From Sphingomonas sp. SUN039 (lineage in GTDB: Bacteria > Pseudomonadota > Alphaproteobacteria > Sphingomonadales > Sphingomonadaceae), in contig NZ_CP096972.1 of assembly GCF_024758725.1 (NCBI RefSeq), positions 2,152,001-2,216,000 on the forward strand: a stretch of 64,000 nt of DNA, written 5' to 3'. The notes under the pieces are model-generated. The model did no database searches. It saw nothing but the letters and a program-made list of their open reading frames with translations, and was not told where the DNA came from. Shown here piece by piece: positions 1 through 11,412 of this stretch (position 1 is the first letter of the stretch; each line of letters opens with the position of its first letter). A program made the translations under genes and the position numbers.

Positions 1-151
1 AAGTCACATGGCCCTTGTTGTTGCGGCCGCCGGTCTTGTGCTTGCCCTCGGTCAGCGCCTTGACGGGCTTGCCCTTCCACAGCGACGACTTGTCGACGAG
101 GATCAGGCCGCGGCGTGCGGGGCTGGTCGGGTTATAATGCTTCAGTGCCAT
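1..151 (-). CDS. rplB: 50S ribosomal protein L2, N-terminal 50 residues (partial)
   Basis: L2 is an early-binding protein of the large ribosomal subunit near the peptidyl transferase centre. Only the start is in the window; the gene runs off the left edge. The reading frame from the ATG at 151 begins [15 protein letters not shown] and contains [15 protein letters not shown], both typical of the L2 N-terminus. It starts 4 bases after the rplW stop, the usual S10-operon order. Confidence 0.95.
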   Translation of the reverse strand, partial: MALKHYNPTSPARRGLILVDKSSLWKGKPVKALTEGKHKTGGRNNKGHVT

Positions 152-155
152 GGCG

Positions 156-473
156 TTAAATTCCCGTGGTCACGTCGATCGACTGGCCTTCGGCCAGACG
201 AACGATGGCTTTTTTGAAGTCCGACCGGGTGTAGGGCGCGCCCTTCCACCGTTTGGTCTTGCCCTTCTGGACGATGGTATTCACGTTCAGCACATTGACG
301 CTGAACAGCGCCTCGACCGCCGCCTTGATCTGCGGCTTGGTCGCCGAGTTCGCGACCTTGAACACAACCGCGTTGTGCTCGCTGACCATCGTGGCTTTTT
401 CTGTGATGTAGGGCGCGACGATCACGTCATAGTGACGCAGTTCGACGGCCTTTGTGGCGGCAGCCTTAGCCAT
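156..473 (-). CDS. rplW: 50S ribosomal protein L23
   Basis: L23 lies at the peptide exit tunnel and docks trigger factor and SRP. The 105-residue product has the family length and the typical segments [14 protein letters not shown] near the N-terminus and [16 protein letters not shown] near residues 73-88. Its start overlaps the end of rplD by 8 bases, so the two are probably translationally coupled. rplB follows directly. The family assignment is secure from sequence and gene order. Confidence 0.96.
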   Translation of the reverse strand: MAKAAATKAVELRHYDVIVAPYITEKATMVSEHNAVVFKVANSATKPQIKAAVEALFSVNVLNVNTIVQKGKTKRWKGAPYTRSDFKKAIVRLAEGQSIDVTTGI

Positions 474-1092
474 TGAAACGCGCCTCCAGCTTTTCGACGG
501 CCGCGCGGGTCAGGACCAGCGTGTCGGCCTTCAGGATGTCGTACACATTGGCACCGACGGCGGGGAGCACGTCGATCATGAACAGGTTCGCCGAAGCATG
601 GGCGAAGCTGGCGTCGACCGTATCGCCGTCGATGACGAGCGCACGGGTCGCGTTCCAGCTGGCGAAACCTGCCGCCAGCGCCTTGGTCTTGCCGTCGGCG
701 ATGGTCAGGCTGTCCATGACGATCAGCTTGCCGTCCTTGGCCTTGCTCGACAGCGCCATTTTCAGGCCCAGCGCGCGAACCTTCTTGTTCAGCGACGGGT
801 TGAAGTCGCGCAGACGGGCACCGTGCGCTTTACCGCCACCGATGAAGGTCGGGCCGCGACGGTTACCGTGACGGGCGGTACCGCCACCCTTCTGGTTGCC
901 GAACTTCTTGCCGGTGCGCGCAACGTCGGCACGCTCACGGGTCGGACGCGCGGTCGCGCGACGCTTTTCGAGCTGCCAGGTGACGACCCGGTGCAGAATG
1001 TCTGCGCGCGGCTCGACACCGAACACGTCGTCGTTAAGTTCGATGTCAGCGGCTTTCGCCTTGGCGTCGAAGGATTGAACTTTCAGTTTCAC
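466..1092 (-). CDS. rplD: 50S ribosomal protein L4
   Basis: L4 binds 23S rRNA and reaches into the exit tunnel; in enterobacteria it also represses its own operon. The 208-residue product has the family length. It carries the conserved basic loop at about residues 65-85 ([18 protein letters not shown]), which is the tunnel extension, and ends with the usual [10 protein letters not shown] helix. The gene sits between rplC (2-base gap) and rplW (8-base overlap). The sequence does not show whether the S10-leader autoregulation of E. coli applies here. Confidence 0.96.
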   Translation of the reverse strand: MKLKVQSFDAKAKAADIELNDDVFGVEPRADILHRVVTWQLEKRRATARPTRERADVARTGKKFGNQKGGGTARHGNRRGPTFIGGGKAHGARLRDFNPSLNKKVRALGLKMALSSKAKDGKLIVMDSLTIADGKTKALAAGFASWNATRALVIDGDTVDASFAHASANLFMIDVLPAVGANVYDILKADTLVLTRAAVEKLEARFNG

Positions 1093-1094
1093 GT

Positions 1095-1946
1095 TCAGCC
1101 CTCCTGGCTCGTGGTGTCGCCATCGATTTGTGCATCGACCTGACCAGCGCCGTGTTCGTTCGAAGCGATAACACCTGCGGCAACCGCATCGTCACCGGGC
1201 AGCGGCTCCATCTCATGGACGGCACCGGGCTCGACTTCGGCAGTCGTTGCTTCTTCGTCATGCGCCTTGCTGCGGATCGACGCAGGATACGGTGCGTCGG
1301 CGTGACGCGCGACCTTCACCGAATCCTTGACCGTCAGCCAGGTGCCCTTGTGACCGGGAACCGAGCCCTTCACGAAGAGCAGGCCACGCGCGACGTCGGT
1401 CGAGACGATTTCGAGGTTCTGCTGGGTGCGCTCTTTGTCACCCATGTGTCCGGCCATCTTCTTGCCCTTGAACACCTTGCCGGGATCCTGGCGCTGGCCG
1501 GTCGAACCGAGCGAGCGGTGCGAGACCGAGACGCCGTGGGTGGCGCGCAGACCGCCGAAGCCCCAGCGCTTCATGCCGCCCTGGAAACCCTTGCCCTGCG
1601 TATGACCCGACACGTCGACGAGCTGGCCCGCGACGAAATGGTCGGCAGCGATTTCCGCACCGACTTCGACCAATGCGTCTTCGGACACGCGGAATTCAAC
1701 GAGGCGCGCTTTCGGCTCCACTTCGGCCTTGCCGAAATGGCCACGCTGCGGCTTGGCGACATTCTTGGCCTTGGCCGTGCCCGCACCCAGCTGGACCGCG
1801 ACATAACCGTCACGGTCGGCGGTCTTGTGCGAAACGACCTGATTATTCTCGAGTGCCAGGACGGTCACGGGCACATGGCGCCCATCGTCCTGAAACAGAC
1901 GGGTCATGCCCATCTTCTTGGCTATCACTCCGGTTCTCACCGGCAT
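1095..1946 (-). CDS. rplC: 50S ribosomal protein L3 with long acidic C-terminal tail
   Basis: L3 is a primary 23S rRNA-binding protein that nucleates large-subunit assembly. The N-terminus ([18 protein letters not shown]) and the central [13 protein letters not shown] region with the following [15 protein letters not shown] are canonical. At 283 residues it is about 70 longer than the common 210-residue form. The excess is an Asp/Glu/Ala-rich tail of roughly 60 residues after [13 protein letters not shown]. The tail is low-complexity, shows no domain I recognise and is probably disordered. The frame is open and continuous, so this is not a frameshift artefact. Confidence 0.94.
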   Translation of the reverse strand: MPVRTGVIAKKMGMTRLFQDDGRHVPVTVLALENNQVVSHKTADRDGYVAVQLGAGTAKAKNVAKPQRGHFGKAEVEPKARLVEFRVSEDALVEVGAEIAADHFVAGQLVDVSGHTQGKGFQGGMKRWGFGGLRATHGVSVSHRSLGSTGQRQDPGKVFKGKKMAGHMGDKERTQQNLEIVSTDVARGLLFVKGSVPGHKGTWLTVKDSVKVARHADAPYPASIRSKAHDEEATTAEVEPGAVHEMEPLPGDDAVAAGVIASNEHGAGQVDAQIDGDTTSQEG

Positions 1947-2015
1947 TCTCCTTACGTCAGAGGCGCACGGAAAATCGCTTCCCGCGCGCTTGGCTTGCCC
2001 ATTTTACAAAACGTG

Positions 2016-2079
2016 CCCCGTCCGGGCTTTCCCTTGGCCGAAGCTAGGGAGGACGGGGACGCGGCCCGGGCAAGCCCGG
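2016..2079 (-). promoter_or_regulatory. structured gap between rpsJ and rplC (two stem-loops)
   Basis: The rpsJ-rplC gap (1947-2138) is 192 bases, although neighbouring genes in this operon are 2-4 bases apart or overlap. Read on the minus strand it holds a tight hairpin, CCGGGC-TT-GCCCGG (2066-2079), and then a longer stem of CCCCGTCC (2016-2023) with GGACGGGG (2051-2058). The U-containing stretch CACGTTTTGT follows. It may be an attenuator, a processing site or a ribosomal-protein binding site; the sequence alone does not decide. Confidence 0.4.
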
Positions 2080-2138
2080 CGGTATCCCTTATCTCGCTCG
2101 CGACGAATCACCGAAGTGACCGCTGCGGAGGCGGGCCA

Positions 2139-2450
<312 letters not shown>

Positions 2451-2474
2451 GATCTCACCGATGCGAAAGAGCCT

Positions 2475-2540
2475 GTCCGCTGTTGCGGACCTTCAAAAAC
2501 AGTCGAGCCGCCCAGCTGCTTCAAGACAACCGGGCGGCTC
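2475..2540 (-). terminator. tuf-rpsJ intergenic terminator-like hairpin plus second stem-loop
   Basis: Reading downstream of the tuf stop on the minus strand, GAGCCGCCC (2532-2540) pairs with GGGCGGCTC (2505-2513). This 9-bp GC stem is followed by GACTG and a run of five T residues, the layout of an intrinsic terminator. A second small hairpin, GTCCGC-AACA-GCGGAC (2475-2490), follows before the rpsJ start. The first stem probably ends or attenuates str-operon transcripts. No convincing separate rpsJ promoter fits in the remaining 40 bases, so read-through is likely. Confidence 0.6.
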
Positions 2541-2553
2541 TGATTCGTAACTA

Positions 2554-3747
2554 CTACTTCGTGATCGAAGCGACAACCCCCGAACCGACGGTGCGGCCGC
2601 CTTCGCGGATCGAGAAGCGCAGGCCCTGCTCCATCGCGATCGGCGCGATGAGCTTGACGCCGAGCTGGACGTTGTCGCCCGGCATCACCATTTCGGTGCC
2701 GGCCGGCAGCACGACTTCGCCGGTCACGTCGGTCGTACGGAAGTAGAACTGCGGACGATAGTTCGCAAAGAACGGCGTGTGACGGCCACCCTCTTCCTTC
2801 GACAGGACATAGACTTCCGACTGGAACTCGGTGTGCGGCTTGATCGAGCCCGGCTTGCAGAGAACCTGCCCGCGCTCGACTTCCTCGCGGCCGACGCCAC
2901 GGATCAGTGCGCCGATGTTGTCGCCGGCTTCACCCTGATCGAGCAGCTTGCGGAACATTTCGACGCCGGTGCAGACCGTCTTCTTGGTGTCCTTCAGGCC
3001 GACGATCTCGACTTCTTCGCCGACCTTGACCACGCCCTGCTCGACGCGGCCGGTGACGACGGTGCCGCGGCCCGAGATCGAGAACACGTCTTCGATCGGC
3101 ATCAGGAACGGCTTGTCGAGGGGACGCGCAGGCTGCGGGATCCAGCTGTCGACCGCCGCCATCAGCTTGAGAACGGCGTCCTTGCCGATCGCGTCGTTGG
3201 TGCCGTTGAGTGCACAGGTCGCCGAACCCTGGATGACCGGAATGTTGTCGCCGTCGAAATCGTACTTCGAAAGCAGCTCGCGGATTTCCATTTCGACGAG
3301 TTCGAGGATCTCGGCGTCGTCGACCAAGTCGACCTTGTTCATGAACACGACGAGCTGCGGCACGCCGACCTGACGGGCGAGCAGGATGTGCTCGCGGGTC
3401 TGCGGCATCGGGCCGTCGGTCGCCGAGACGACGAGGATACCGCCGTCCATCTGCGCGGCACCCGTGATCATGTTCTTCACATAATCGGCGTGGCCCGGGC
3501 AATCGACGTGGGCATAGTGACGGTCGTTGGTCTCATACTCGACGTGCGCGGTCGAAATGGTGATGCCGCGCGCGCGCTCTTCGGGCGCCTTGTCGATGTT
3601 GGCGAAGTCGACCGCCGCGTTGCCCGCGACGCTTTCCGCCAGAATCTTGGTGATCGCAGCCGTCAGCGAGGTCTTGCCGTGATCGACGTGACCGATGGTG
3701 CCGATGTTGCAGTGCGGCTTCGTCCGCTCGAATTTTGCTTTCGCCAT
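2554..3747 (-). CDS. tuf: elongation factor Tu
   Basis: EF-Tu carries aminoacyl-tRNA to the ribosomal A site as a GTP complex. The product is 397 residues, the family length. GTPase motifs are visible: P-loop GHVDHGKT at 19-26, DCPGH near 81 and NKVD near 136. The effector-loop segment ERARGITI and the domain II/III signatures ([12 protein letters not shown], and the C-terminal [15 protein letters not shown]) are also present. It is the last gene of the str part of the cluster, 74 bases after fusA. Confidence 0.98.
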   Translation of the reverse strand: MAKAKFERTKPHCNIGTIGHVDHGKTSLTAAITKILAESVAGNAAVDFANIDKAPEERARGITISTAHVEYETNDRHYAHVDCPGHADYVKNMITGAAQMDGGILVVSATDGPMPQTREHILLARQVGVPQLVVFMNKVDLVDDAEILELVEMEIRELLSKYDFDGDNIPVIQGSATCALNGTNDAIGKDAVLKLMAAVDSWIPQPARPLDKPFLMPIEDVFSISGRGTVVTGRVEQGVVKVGEEVEIVGLKDTKKTVCTGVEMFRKLLDQGEAGDNIGALIRGVGREEVERGQVLCKPGSIKPHTEFQSEVYVLSKEEGGRHTPFFANYRPQFYFRTTDVTGEVVLPAGTEMVMPGDNVQLGVKLIAPIAMEQGLRFSIREGGRTVGSGVVASITK

Positions 3748-3821
3748 TTTTCCTACCTTCGTGTGCTAAACTTGTTGCGGGGAGACCGCGTGCGGCGGAC
3801 CCCATAGTGACAAAATTATGA

Positions 3822-5897
<2,076 letters not shown>

Positions 5898-5983
5898 GAC
5901 GTTTTCCTCGAAGATTGGGGGGCCGGACAATCCGGCCTACCCCGATATAATGACTATCAGCGGCGCTTTCGACCCCGCCGCTG

Positions 5984-6454
5984 TTACCAGCGGTAGTGCG
6001 AGAAGGCGCGGTTGGCTTCGGCCATGCGGTGCGTGTCTTCGCGCTTCTTCACCGCATTGCCACGGTTGTTGGCGGCATCCATCAGCTCGCCCGACAAGCG
6101 CGCGGCCATCGTCGTCTCGCTGCGGTTGCGCGCGGCCGAGATCAGCCAGCGGATTGCCAGCGCCTGCGAACGCTCGGCACGCACTTCGACCGGCACCTGA
6201 TAGGTAGCACCGCCGACGCGACGCGAGCGGACTTCAATGCCCGGCTTCACATTGTTGAGCGCGTCATGGAACACACCGATCGGCTCGCGCTTGGCGCGCT
6301 GCTCGACGGTTTCCATCGCGGTATAGACGATGCCTTCGGCAACCGCCTTTTTACCGTCGAGCATGAGGTTGTTCATGAACTTCGACAGGGTGATGTCCCC
6401 GAACCGGGGATCGGGCAGGATGATGCGCTTTTCTGGGCGACGACGACGTGCCAT
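5984..6454 (-). CDS. rpsG: 30S ribosomal protein S7
   Basis: S7 is the primary assembly protein of the 30S head and contacts E-site tRNA. The 156-residue product has the family length. It shows the N-terminal [20 protein letters not shown], the central [22 protein letters not shown] beta-hairpin region and the C-terminal [22 protein letters not shown] helix. It follows rpsL by 57 bases and precedes fusA by 86 bases on the minus strand. Confidence 0.97.
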   Translation of the reverse strand: MARRRRPEKRIILPDPRFGDITLSKFMNNLMLDGKKAVAEGIVYTAMETVEQRAKREPIGVFHDALNNVKPGIEVRSRRVGGATYQVPVEVRAERSQALAIRWLISAARNRSETTMAARLSGELMDAANNRGNAVKKREDTHRMAEANRAFSHYRW

Positions 6455-6511
6455 TTCAAATTCCTTTGTATCTTCAGCGTGGTCCGGAACGTGTCCGGCG
6501 CTTACTTTGGC

Positions 6512-6883
6512 TTATTTCGGACGCTTGGCGCCGTACTTCGAACGCGACTGCTTGCGGTCCTTCACACCCTGTGTGTCGAGCACGCCGCGCAGCACATGGT
6601 AGCGGACGCCGGGAAGATCGCGGACGCGACCGCCGCGGATCAGCACGACGCTGTGCTCCTGCAGGTTGTGCCCTTCGCCCGGAATATAGCTGATGACTTC
6701 GCGCGCGTTGGTCAGGCGGATTTTGGCCACCTTACGCAGCGCCGAGTTCGGCTTTTTCGGGGTCGTGGTATAAACGCGCGTGCAAACGCCCCGCTTCTGG
6801 GGGTTGGCTTCCATCGCAGGGACCTTCGACTTGGCCTTCTGCGGGTCGCGGCCCTTGCGGACCAGCTGGTTGATCGTCGGCAT
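6512..6883 (-). CDS. rpsL: 30S ribosomal protein S12
   Basis: S12 sits at the decoding centre and controls accuracy; it is the classic streptomycin-resistance locus. The start used is the ATG at 6883 ([12 protein letters not shown]), giving 123 residues; an ATG 12 bases upstream would add MKGF and is less likely. The decoding-loop [12 protein letters not shown] and the [12 protein letters not shown] segment are intact. It is the first gene of the cluster, so the operon promoter should lie in the gap to its right. Confidence 0.97.
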   Translation of the reverse strand: MPTINQLVRKGRDPQKAKSKVPAMEANPQKRGVCTRVYTTTPKKPNSALRKVAKIRLTNAREVISYIPGEGHNLQEHSVVLIRGGRVRDLPGVRYHVLRGVLDTQGVKDRKQSRSKYGAKRPK

Positions 6884-7213
6884 GAAGCCCTTCACCTTTT
6901 TGTTACCGGCAAATTCCGGCGGTTACTCTACCGATGCACGCGGAGCGGTTAGGCAAAGCGCAAATGACGCAAAGGACCGCGAAAGGAGGGCCAAAGCCCC
7001 CGTTTCCGGTCCCCACACGCATCGGTAATGTTCAAGCGTATGCTTTATCGCAGATGGCCAGGGCCGTCCGCGAAGGGGCGCGCATAGCGGCGGAATCGGC
7101 GGGGGTCAACGGGTGTGCGAGCGGCGACCGGAGAGCACGGCTACGATAAATCCTTTCTACACTCTCCAAATCTGACGTAAAACGTGCTGCGAGTTTTGGG
7201 GGCGGGCGCGAAG
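6884..7213. other. divergent gap between rpsL and the 255-aa orphan gene
   Basis: These 330 bases separate the minus-strand ribosomal cluster from the first plus-strand gene. The str-operon promoter must lie here or inside it, but I cannot point to a convincing -35/-10 pair by eye. No tRNA, repeat or coding frame is evident. Confidence 0.5.
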
Positions 7214-7981
7214 ATGTCGAGTGTCGGGAATTTGAAACGCGCGCTATCGATTGCGCTCCTGAAACCGGCACCAGAACGAATACCGCTATCTGATTGGCCA
7301 CGAGTTCGTGCTCGAGACTATTATTCCGTGATGTTCGGCGCAGAAGCCGATGATCGTGCCTTTCTAGCGGACCAGCTGCTCGTTGATGATTTAGAAGGCC
7401 GATGGGTTAGTCGTTTCGCTGAACCGGAGCCTGCGACGATCTCTCTGTCCGAGCTATCGGCGATGCCGGTCAGAATTCATCAGTACATGGGTGAATTAGA
7501 GATCGTTTACTCCTCGCCAGTTGAATTTATTTGGCACTACTGGTTTCGAATCCCGCAATGCAAGCTGCTGATTGAGCGGACATTAAGCCTGATCTATTCG
7601 CGCAAACTGTTGCTTCGATCAGATCAAATCGACGTACTGCAAACCTTCATCGATCAGTTTACCGGTCAAGAGGGCGGAAAAACGGTGATGGAATTGATGG
7701 AAGACACTTACGGGCTGCGTTGGGCGATGCACCCTCGCGGAATGGCCATGTATCGGTACAACAAACTGCTTCTGGACTCGCTTCGAGACTCTGGTGAACT
7801 CACGTCTGAAAACGGTCGCTACATCGCGACGCCAAAAGCTGTTTCCAAAGTTATTCAGTACGAGCTGGAAGACAGGCGACATCGGGACAGTGTGGCGGAA
7901 CAGAAGAGAATGGCTTGGCTAACAATCGTGTTGGCGATCATCGGAGCGGTTCAAGTTTATCAAGGTTGGAATAAGCCGTAG
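7214..7981 (+). CDS. hypothetical tail-anchored membrane protein
   Basis: I do not recognise this 255-residue protein. The ATG at 7214 is preferred over a GTG 30 bases upstream. The body is soluble with mixed charge. Around residues 180-215 (YNKLLLDSLRDSGELTSENG and onward) it could form a winged-helix-like segment. The C-terminus carries one hydrophobic span, about residues 233-251 (MAWLTIVLAIIGAVQVYQ), suggesting a tail anchor. Base composition is visibly less GC-rich than the flanking genes, which hints at acquired DNA. The neighbours give no functional clue. Confidence 0.65.
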   Translation: MSSVGNLKRALSIALLKPAPERIPLSDWPRVRARDYYSVMFGAEADDRAFLADQLLVDDLEGRWVSRFAEPEPATISLSELSAMPVRIHQYMGELEIVYSSPVEFIWHYWFRIPQCKLLIERTLSLIYSRKLLLRSDQIDVLQTFIDQFTGQEGGKTVMELMEDTYGLRWAMHPRGMAMYRYNKLLLDSLRDSGELTSENGRYIATPKAVSKVIQYELEDRRHRDSVAEQKRMAWLTIVLAIIGAVQVYQGWNKP

Positions 7982-8026
7982 CCCCCACACTTGCACCCCG
8001 CTCCCGCATCTGCCACCCGCGCCAAC

Positions 8027-8464
8027 ATGTCCCGACCCGAAGCATGGCGGCGCGATGCCGGCGCCTATCCCTTTACCGCCGAAGTCCAGACGCGCTGGGC
8101 CGATCTCGACATGCTGGGGCATATCAACAATGTCTCGATGGCGGGGTTGTTCGAGGAGGGGCGCGGGCGGTTCACCAGTTCGCTGCAGATGGTCCGCGCC
8201 AGCCGCGACGTCCGCTGGCTGATCGCGGGCGTCTCGATCAACTATCTGGCGGAGGGGCACCACCCCCAACCCGTTACCATCGCGAGCGGCATCGGCCACA
8301 TCGGTACGCGGTCGTGGACGGTGTTTTCGGCGGCGTTCCAGAACGGCGTCTGCGTGGCGACTTGCGACACCGCGACCGTCTATACCGACAAGACCGGCGC
8401 AGTGGCGCTGCCCGAAGAATATGTCGCCAAGCTGGCCGAATTCAGGATCGCCGTCCCGGAATAG
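8027..8464 (+). CDS. acyl-CoA thioesterase, 4HBT/YbgC-type hotdog fold
   Basis: The 145-residue product has the hotdog signature RWADLDMLGHINNVSMAGLFEEGR near residues 22-45. The Asp and the GHINN turn match the active-site region of 4-hydroxybenzoyl-CoA/YbgC-like thioesterases, which hydrolyse acyl-CoA to free acid and CoA in the cytoplasm. The ATG at 8027 (MSRPEAWRRD) is chosen because the 12 upstream in-frame residues are not family-like. Specificity cannot be read from sequence; the region suggests medium-chain or aryl-CoA substrates. Confidence 0.8.
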   Translation: MSRPEAWRRDAGAYPFTAEVQTRWADLDMLGHINNVSMAGLFEEGRGRFTSSLQMVRASRDVRWLIAGVSINYLAEGHHPQPVTIASGIGHIGTRSWTVFSAAFQNGVCVATCDTATVYTDKTGAVALPEEYVAKLAEFRIAVPE

Positions 8465-8581
8465 CGCAACGGCGGCGTCGTGACGCGACCGAAATAAATC
8501 TTGCGTTCATGTGGCTGTTGCCAGCACTGCCGTAACAGCGGTCGGTGCCCTGCCCCGACATGCGTGGGGGAGCGAGCGCCG

Positions 8582-9796
8582 ATGGTGAAACCACAACCGA
8601 ACTGGCTGGGCTTTGCGCTGCCGCTGATGCTGGCCGCTTGCGGCGGCAGCGACAGCAGCGGCACGACTGCCGCCGCTGCAACCGCCGTAGTCACACCGGC
8701 TGCCCCTGCCGCACCGGCTGCACCAACCACCCCCGCGACCGTCACTGCGGTGCTGAACATCGATTTCGCCGCACCGCTGAACTATGCCGCGCCTGCGCTG
8801 CCCGCCTATTACGACGGCACTGTTGTCGCGCTCGACAACACGCCCGGCAACAACGCGATCACCGACCGCATCGCCACGCTGGGCCGCGTGCTGTTTTACG
8901 ACAAAAAGCTCAGCTTCAACGACACCATCTCCTGCGCCAGTTGCCACAAGCAGGCGAACGGGTTCGACGACAATGTCCGGTTCAGCGCGGGCTTTGCGGG
9001 CGGCACTTTCACCACCGCGCATGCGACGCGGCTCGGCAATGTCCGCTATTACCGACCGGGTACGATGTTCTGGGACAAGCGCGCCGCCTCCGTCGAGGCC
9101 CAAGCCAGCCAGCCGATCCAGAACGCCATTGAAATGGGGTTCACGCCCGCGAACGGCGGCATCGCCGCGCTGCTCACTAAAATGCGCGCAACGACCTATT
9201 ACGCCGACCTGTTCACCTTTGCGTTCGGCGATTCCGCGATCAGTGAAGCCCGTATGCAATTCGCGCTCGCCCAGTTCGAACGCGCGATGATCTCGTCGGC
9301 CAGCCGCTGGGACACCGCCTATGCGGGTGTGTTCAGCGCGACGGGGCCAAACCGCAATCTGGGCGTCACATTGCCCGGTTTCACGGCGGAGGAAGATCGC
9401 GGGCGGCAATTGTTCATCACCGGACAAGGCGGCGGCGGCGCGGGCTGTGCGGCCTGCCACGTCCCGCCGACCTTTGCGCTCAACGCCAATTCGGACAGCA
9501 ACGGCCTCGACGCGGGCGAGACGATCCTGTTCAAATCGCCGTCGCTAAAAAACATCGCGCTGTCGGTCGCGTTCATGCACGACGGCCGGTTTTCGACGCT
9601 GGATCAAGTGGTCGAACATTATAACAGCGGGGTGCAGGCCGGCCCCGCGCTCGACAACCGGCTGCGCGGACCGGGTGGCGCGCCGCAACGGCTGAACCTG
9701 TCAGCGGCGGACAAGGCCGCGCTGGTCGCCTTCATGCGGACCCTGACCGATACGACGCTAACCACGGATGCGCGGTTTTCGAACCCGTTCCGCTAA
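8582..9796 (+). CDS. di-heme cytochrome c peroxidase-like lipoprotein (MauG/CcpA family)
   Basis: This is a 404-residue exported protein. The lipobox LMLAAC puts the lipidated Cys at residue 20, followed by a Gly/Ser/Ala/Pro-rich linker. Two CxxCH haem sites are visible, CASCH at about 118-122 and CAACH at about 289-293, the arrangement of bacterial di-heme peroxidases that reduce hydrogen peroxide in the periplasm. A MauG-like oxidase role cannot be excluded. The ATG at 8582 is preferred over a start 27 codons upstream because it places the signal sequence at the N-terminus. Its stop overlaps that of the convergent crotonase gene. Confidence 0.88.
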   Translation: MVKPQPNWLGFALPLMLAACGGSDSSGTTAAAATAVVTPAAPAAPAAPTTPATVTAVLNIDFAAPLNYAAPALPAYYDGTVVALDNTPGNNAITDRIATLGRVLFYDKKLSFNDTISCASCHKQANGFDDNVRFSAGFAGGTFTTAHATRLGNVRYYRPGTMFWDKRAASVEAQASQPIQNAIEMGFTPANGGIAALLTKMRATTYYADLFTFAFGDSAISEARMQFALAQFERAMISSASRWDTAYAGVFSATGPNRNLGVTLPGFTAEEDRGRQLFITGQGGGGAGCAACHVPPTFALNANSDSNGLDAGETILFKSPSLKNIALSVAFMHDGRFSTLDQVVEHYNSGVQAGPALDNRLRGPGGAPQRLNLSAADKAALVAFMRTLTDTTLTTDARFSNPFR

Positions 9797-10572
9797 TCGA
9801 CGAAGACCGCCGCGCGCTTGCCCATGTTGGCGGCGACTTGCTCCATCATATTGGGCTTGCCGATCACCGCAATCTGTTCGGCGGTTTCCATCTCCAGCAT
9901 CGCGCGCGGATCGAGGTCGTGCGCGGCGTTGCACAGCCGTTTCGCACCCCGGATCGCGTGCGGGCTTTTCGCGGCAATCACCGCTGCCAGTTCCATCGCG
10001 GCGGCATGCGGATCGTCCGCAATCCGCGTAACGAACCCGTGGTGCAGAGCCTCGTCCGCGTCGAACTCGCGCGCAGTATAGACCAGCTCGCGCAGCACAT
10101 CGTCGCGCACCAGCCCGCGCCAGATCGGGAACCCCGCCATGTCGGGGACCAGCCCCCAATAACTCTCGCGGATCGCAAAGCGCGTGCCCGGCGCGGCAAT
10201 GCGGATGTCGGCCCCCGACATGATCTGGAACCCCCCGCCGAACGCGACGCCGTGGACCGCTGCGATCACCGGCATCGGCAATTGCCGCCAGCCCCAGGTG
10301 ACGTGCTGCGGCAGGATGGACCCCTGATCGTTGCGGTCCGGCGCGGTGCCCGATCCGCCCGCCGCCATGCTCGCCATGTCGAGCCCCGCACAGAACGCCT
10401 TGCCCTCGCCCGACAGCACGACGCAGCGGACGTCGGTGCGGGTTGCCAACGCGTCGATGGCCGCGCCTATCTCGCGAAACATCGCCGGGTCGAGAGCGTT
10501 CATCTTGTCCACGCGCGTCAGGCGGACATCGGCGATATGGCCGGTGACGGTGGTCGAAACGCGGTCGGTCAT
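9793..10572 (-). CDS. enoyl-CoA hydratase/isomerase family protein (crotonase)
   Basis: This 259-residue crotonase-fold protein probably hydrates or isomerises an enoyl-CoA intermediate in the cytoplasm. The first oxyanion-hole segment VVLSGEGKAFCAGLDMASM (about residues 51-69) and the second, AVHGVAFGGGFQIMSGADIRIA (about 105-126), are clear. The family is functionally diverse (hydratase, isomerase, dehalogenase), and the exact reaction cannot be assigned. It is last in a minus-strand set with the TesB-like and acyl-CoA synthetase genes, 39 bases after the TesB-like stop. Confidence 0.87.
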   Translation of the reverse strand: MTDRVSTTVTGHIADVRLTRVDKMNALDPAMFREIGAAIDALATRTDVRCVVLSGEGKAFCAGLDMASMAAGGSGTAPDRNDQGSILPQHVTWGWRQLPMPVIAAVHGVAFGGGFQIMSGADIRIAAPGTRFAIRESYWGLVPDMAGFPIWRGLVRDDVLRELVYTAREFDADEALHHGFVTRIADDPHAAAMELAAVIAAKSPHAIRGAKRLCNAAHDLDPRAMLEMETAEQIAVIGKPNMMEQVAANMGKRAAVFVD

Positions 10573-10611
10573 AATTTCTCCTCGTCGCCCCAGTGCTGGG
10601 CCAGCATCTTA

Positions 10612-11412
10612 CTACCTAAACCAGCAAAGCTGCTCGGACGTTGCGAGCAACGCGCCGTTCCTCCCCCACATGTCTTTCCTGGAAGCAATGGTCGCGGCAT
10701 TTGCCCGTGTTCCGACCATGTCGCACAAGATGTAGTCGTCGCTGCAGGCGGCCAGTTCCTCGCTGGTCGCGTGGAAATAGATCGACAACGTGATCGTCGA
10801 TGAGGGACGCGGGCCGTCACTGACGAAAAAGATACGCGGCGCACCGAGATCGGAAAGGAAGGCAAGCTGCACAGCATCCATCGGCCGCCCCGAACCGTCG
10901 CGTTCCCAATTCAGCGACCGCGTCGTCGTCTGATTGAAGAGATCGTCGCCCAGCGTAGGACGAACTTCGACGACCGAGGCGAACGTGCCGGGAAGGACGG
11001 CGCGTTGGATCGACGCGGGCGGCGGGGCCGCCGGCATCGTCACTTCGGTATGCACGCTGCTTTCTTTACGGTCGGCGAGCACCACAACGGCAGTCGCCAG
11101 CAAACTGTTTTCCGAAAGCACATCGCACCGCCAGTGCGTCAGCGATCGACCACCGCCAAGCCGGGTCGTTCGTACCTCCAGCCGAGCGCCCGGCACGACG
11201 CGATTGACGAAGTTGACCGTCATCGCCGACGCCGAACCCGCGGACTCGGCTTCGCTGAGGATCGTTTTCAGCAACAACGCTGCCGTCCACCCTCCGAACA
11301 TCCCGCTATTCGCTTCATACTGCGGCGATGCCACGGCGGCCCATAGGCCCGGGCCAGTGTGTTCTATCGCGAGCGACGCTTCCAACGCATTGATCGGCCC
11401 GTCCGCCATCAT
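10612..11412 (-). CDS. TesB-like acyl-CoA thioesterase domain protein
   Basis: The 266-residue product looks like a double-hotdog thioesterase. The N-terminal half has NSGMFGGWTAALLLKT followed by VNFVNRVVPGARLEVR. The C-terminal half has MDAVQLAFLSDLG and a TITLSIYFHA strand. Such enzymes hydrolyse acyl-CoA esters. The start MMADG at 11412 overlaps the stop of the upstream synthetase gene in a 4-base ATGA, implying coupled translation. Substrate is unknown; pairing with an acyl-CoA synthetase suggests control of CoA pools or release of a product acid. Confidence 0.75.
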   Translation of the reverse strand: MMADGPINALEASLAIEHTGPGLWAAVASPQYEANSGMFGGWTAALLLKTILSEAESAGSASAMTVNFVNRVVPGARLEVRTTRLGGGRSLTHWRCDVLSENSLLATAVVVLADRKESSVHTEVTMPAAPPPASIQRAVLPGTFASVVEVRPTLGDDLFNQTTTRSLNWERDGSGRPMDAVQLAFLSDLGAPRIFFVSDGPRPSSTITLSIYFHATSEELAACSDDYILCDMVGTRANAATIASRKDMWGRNGALLATSEQLCWFR

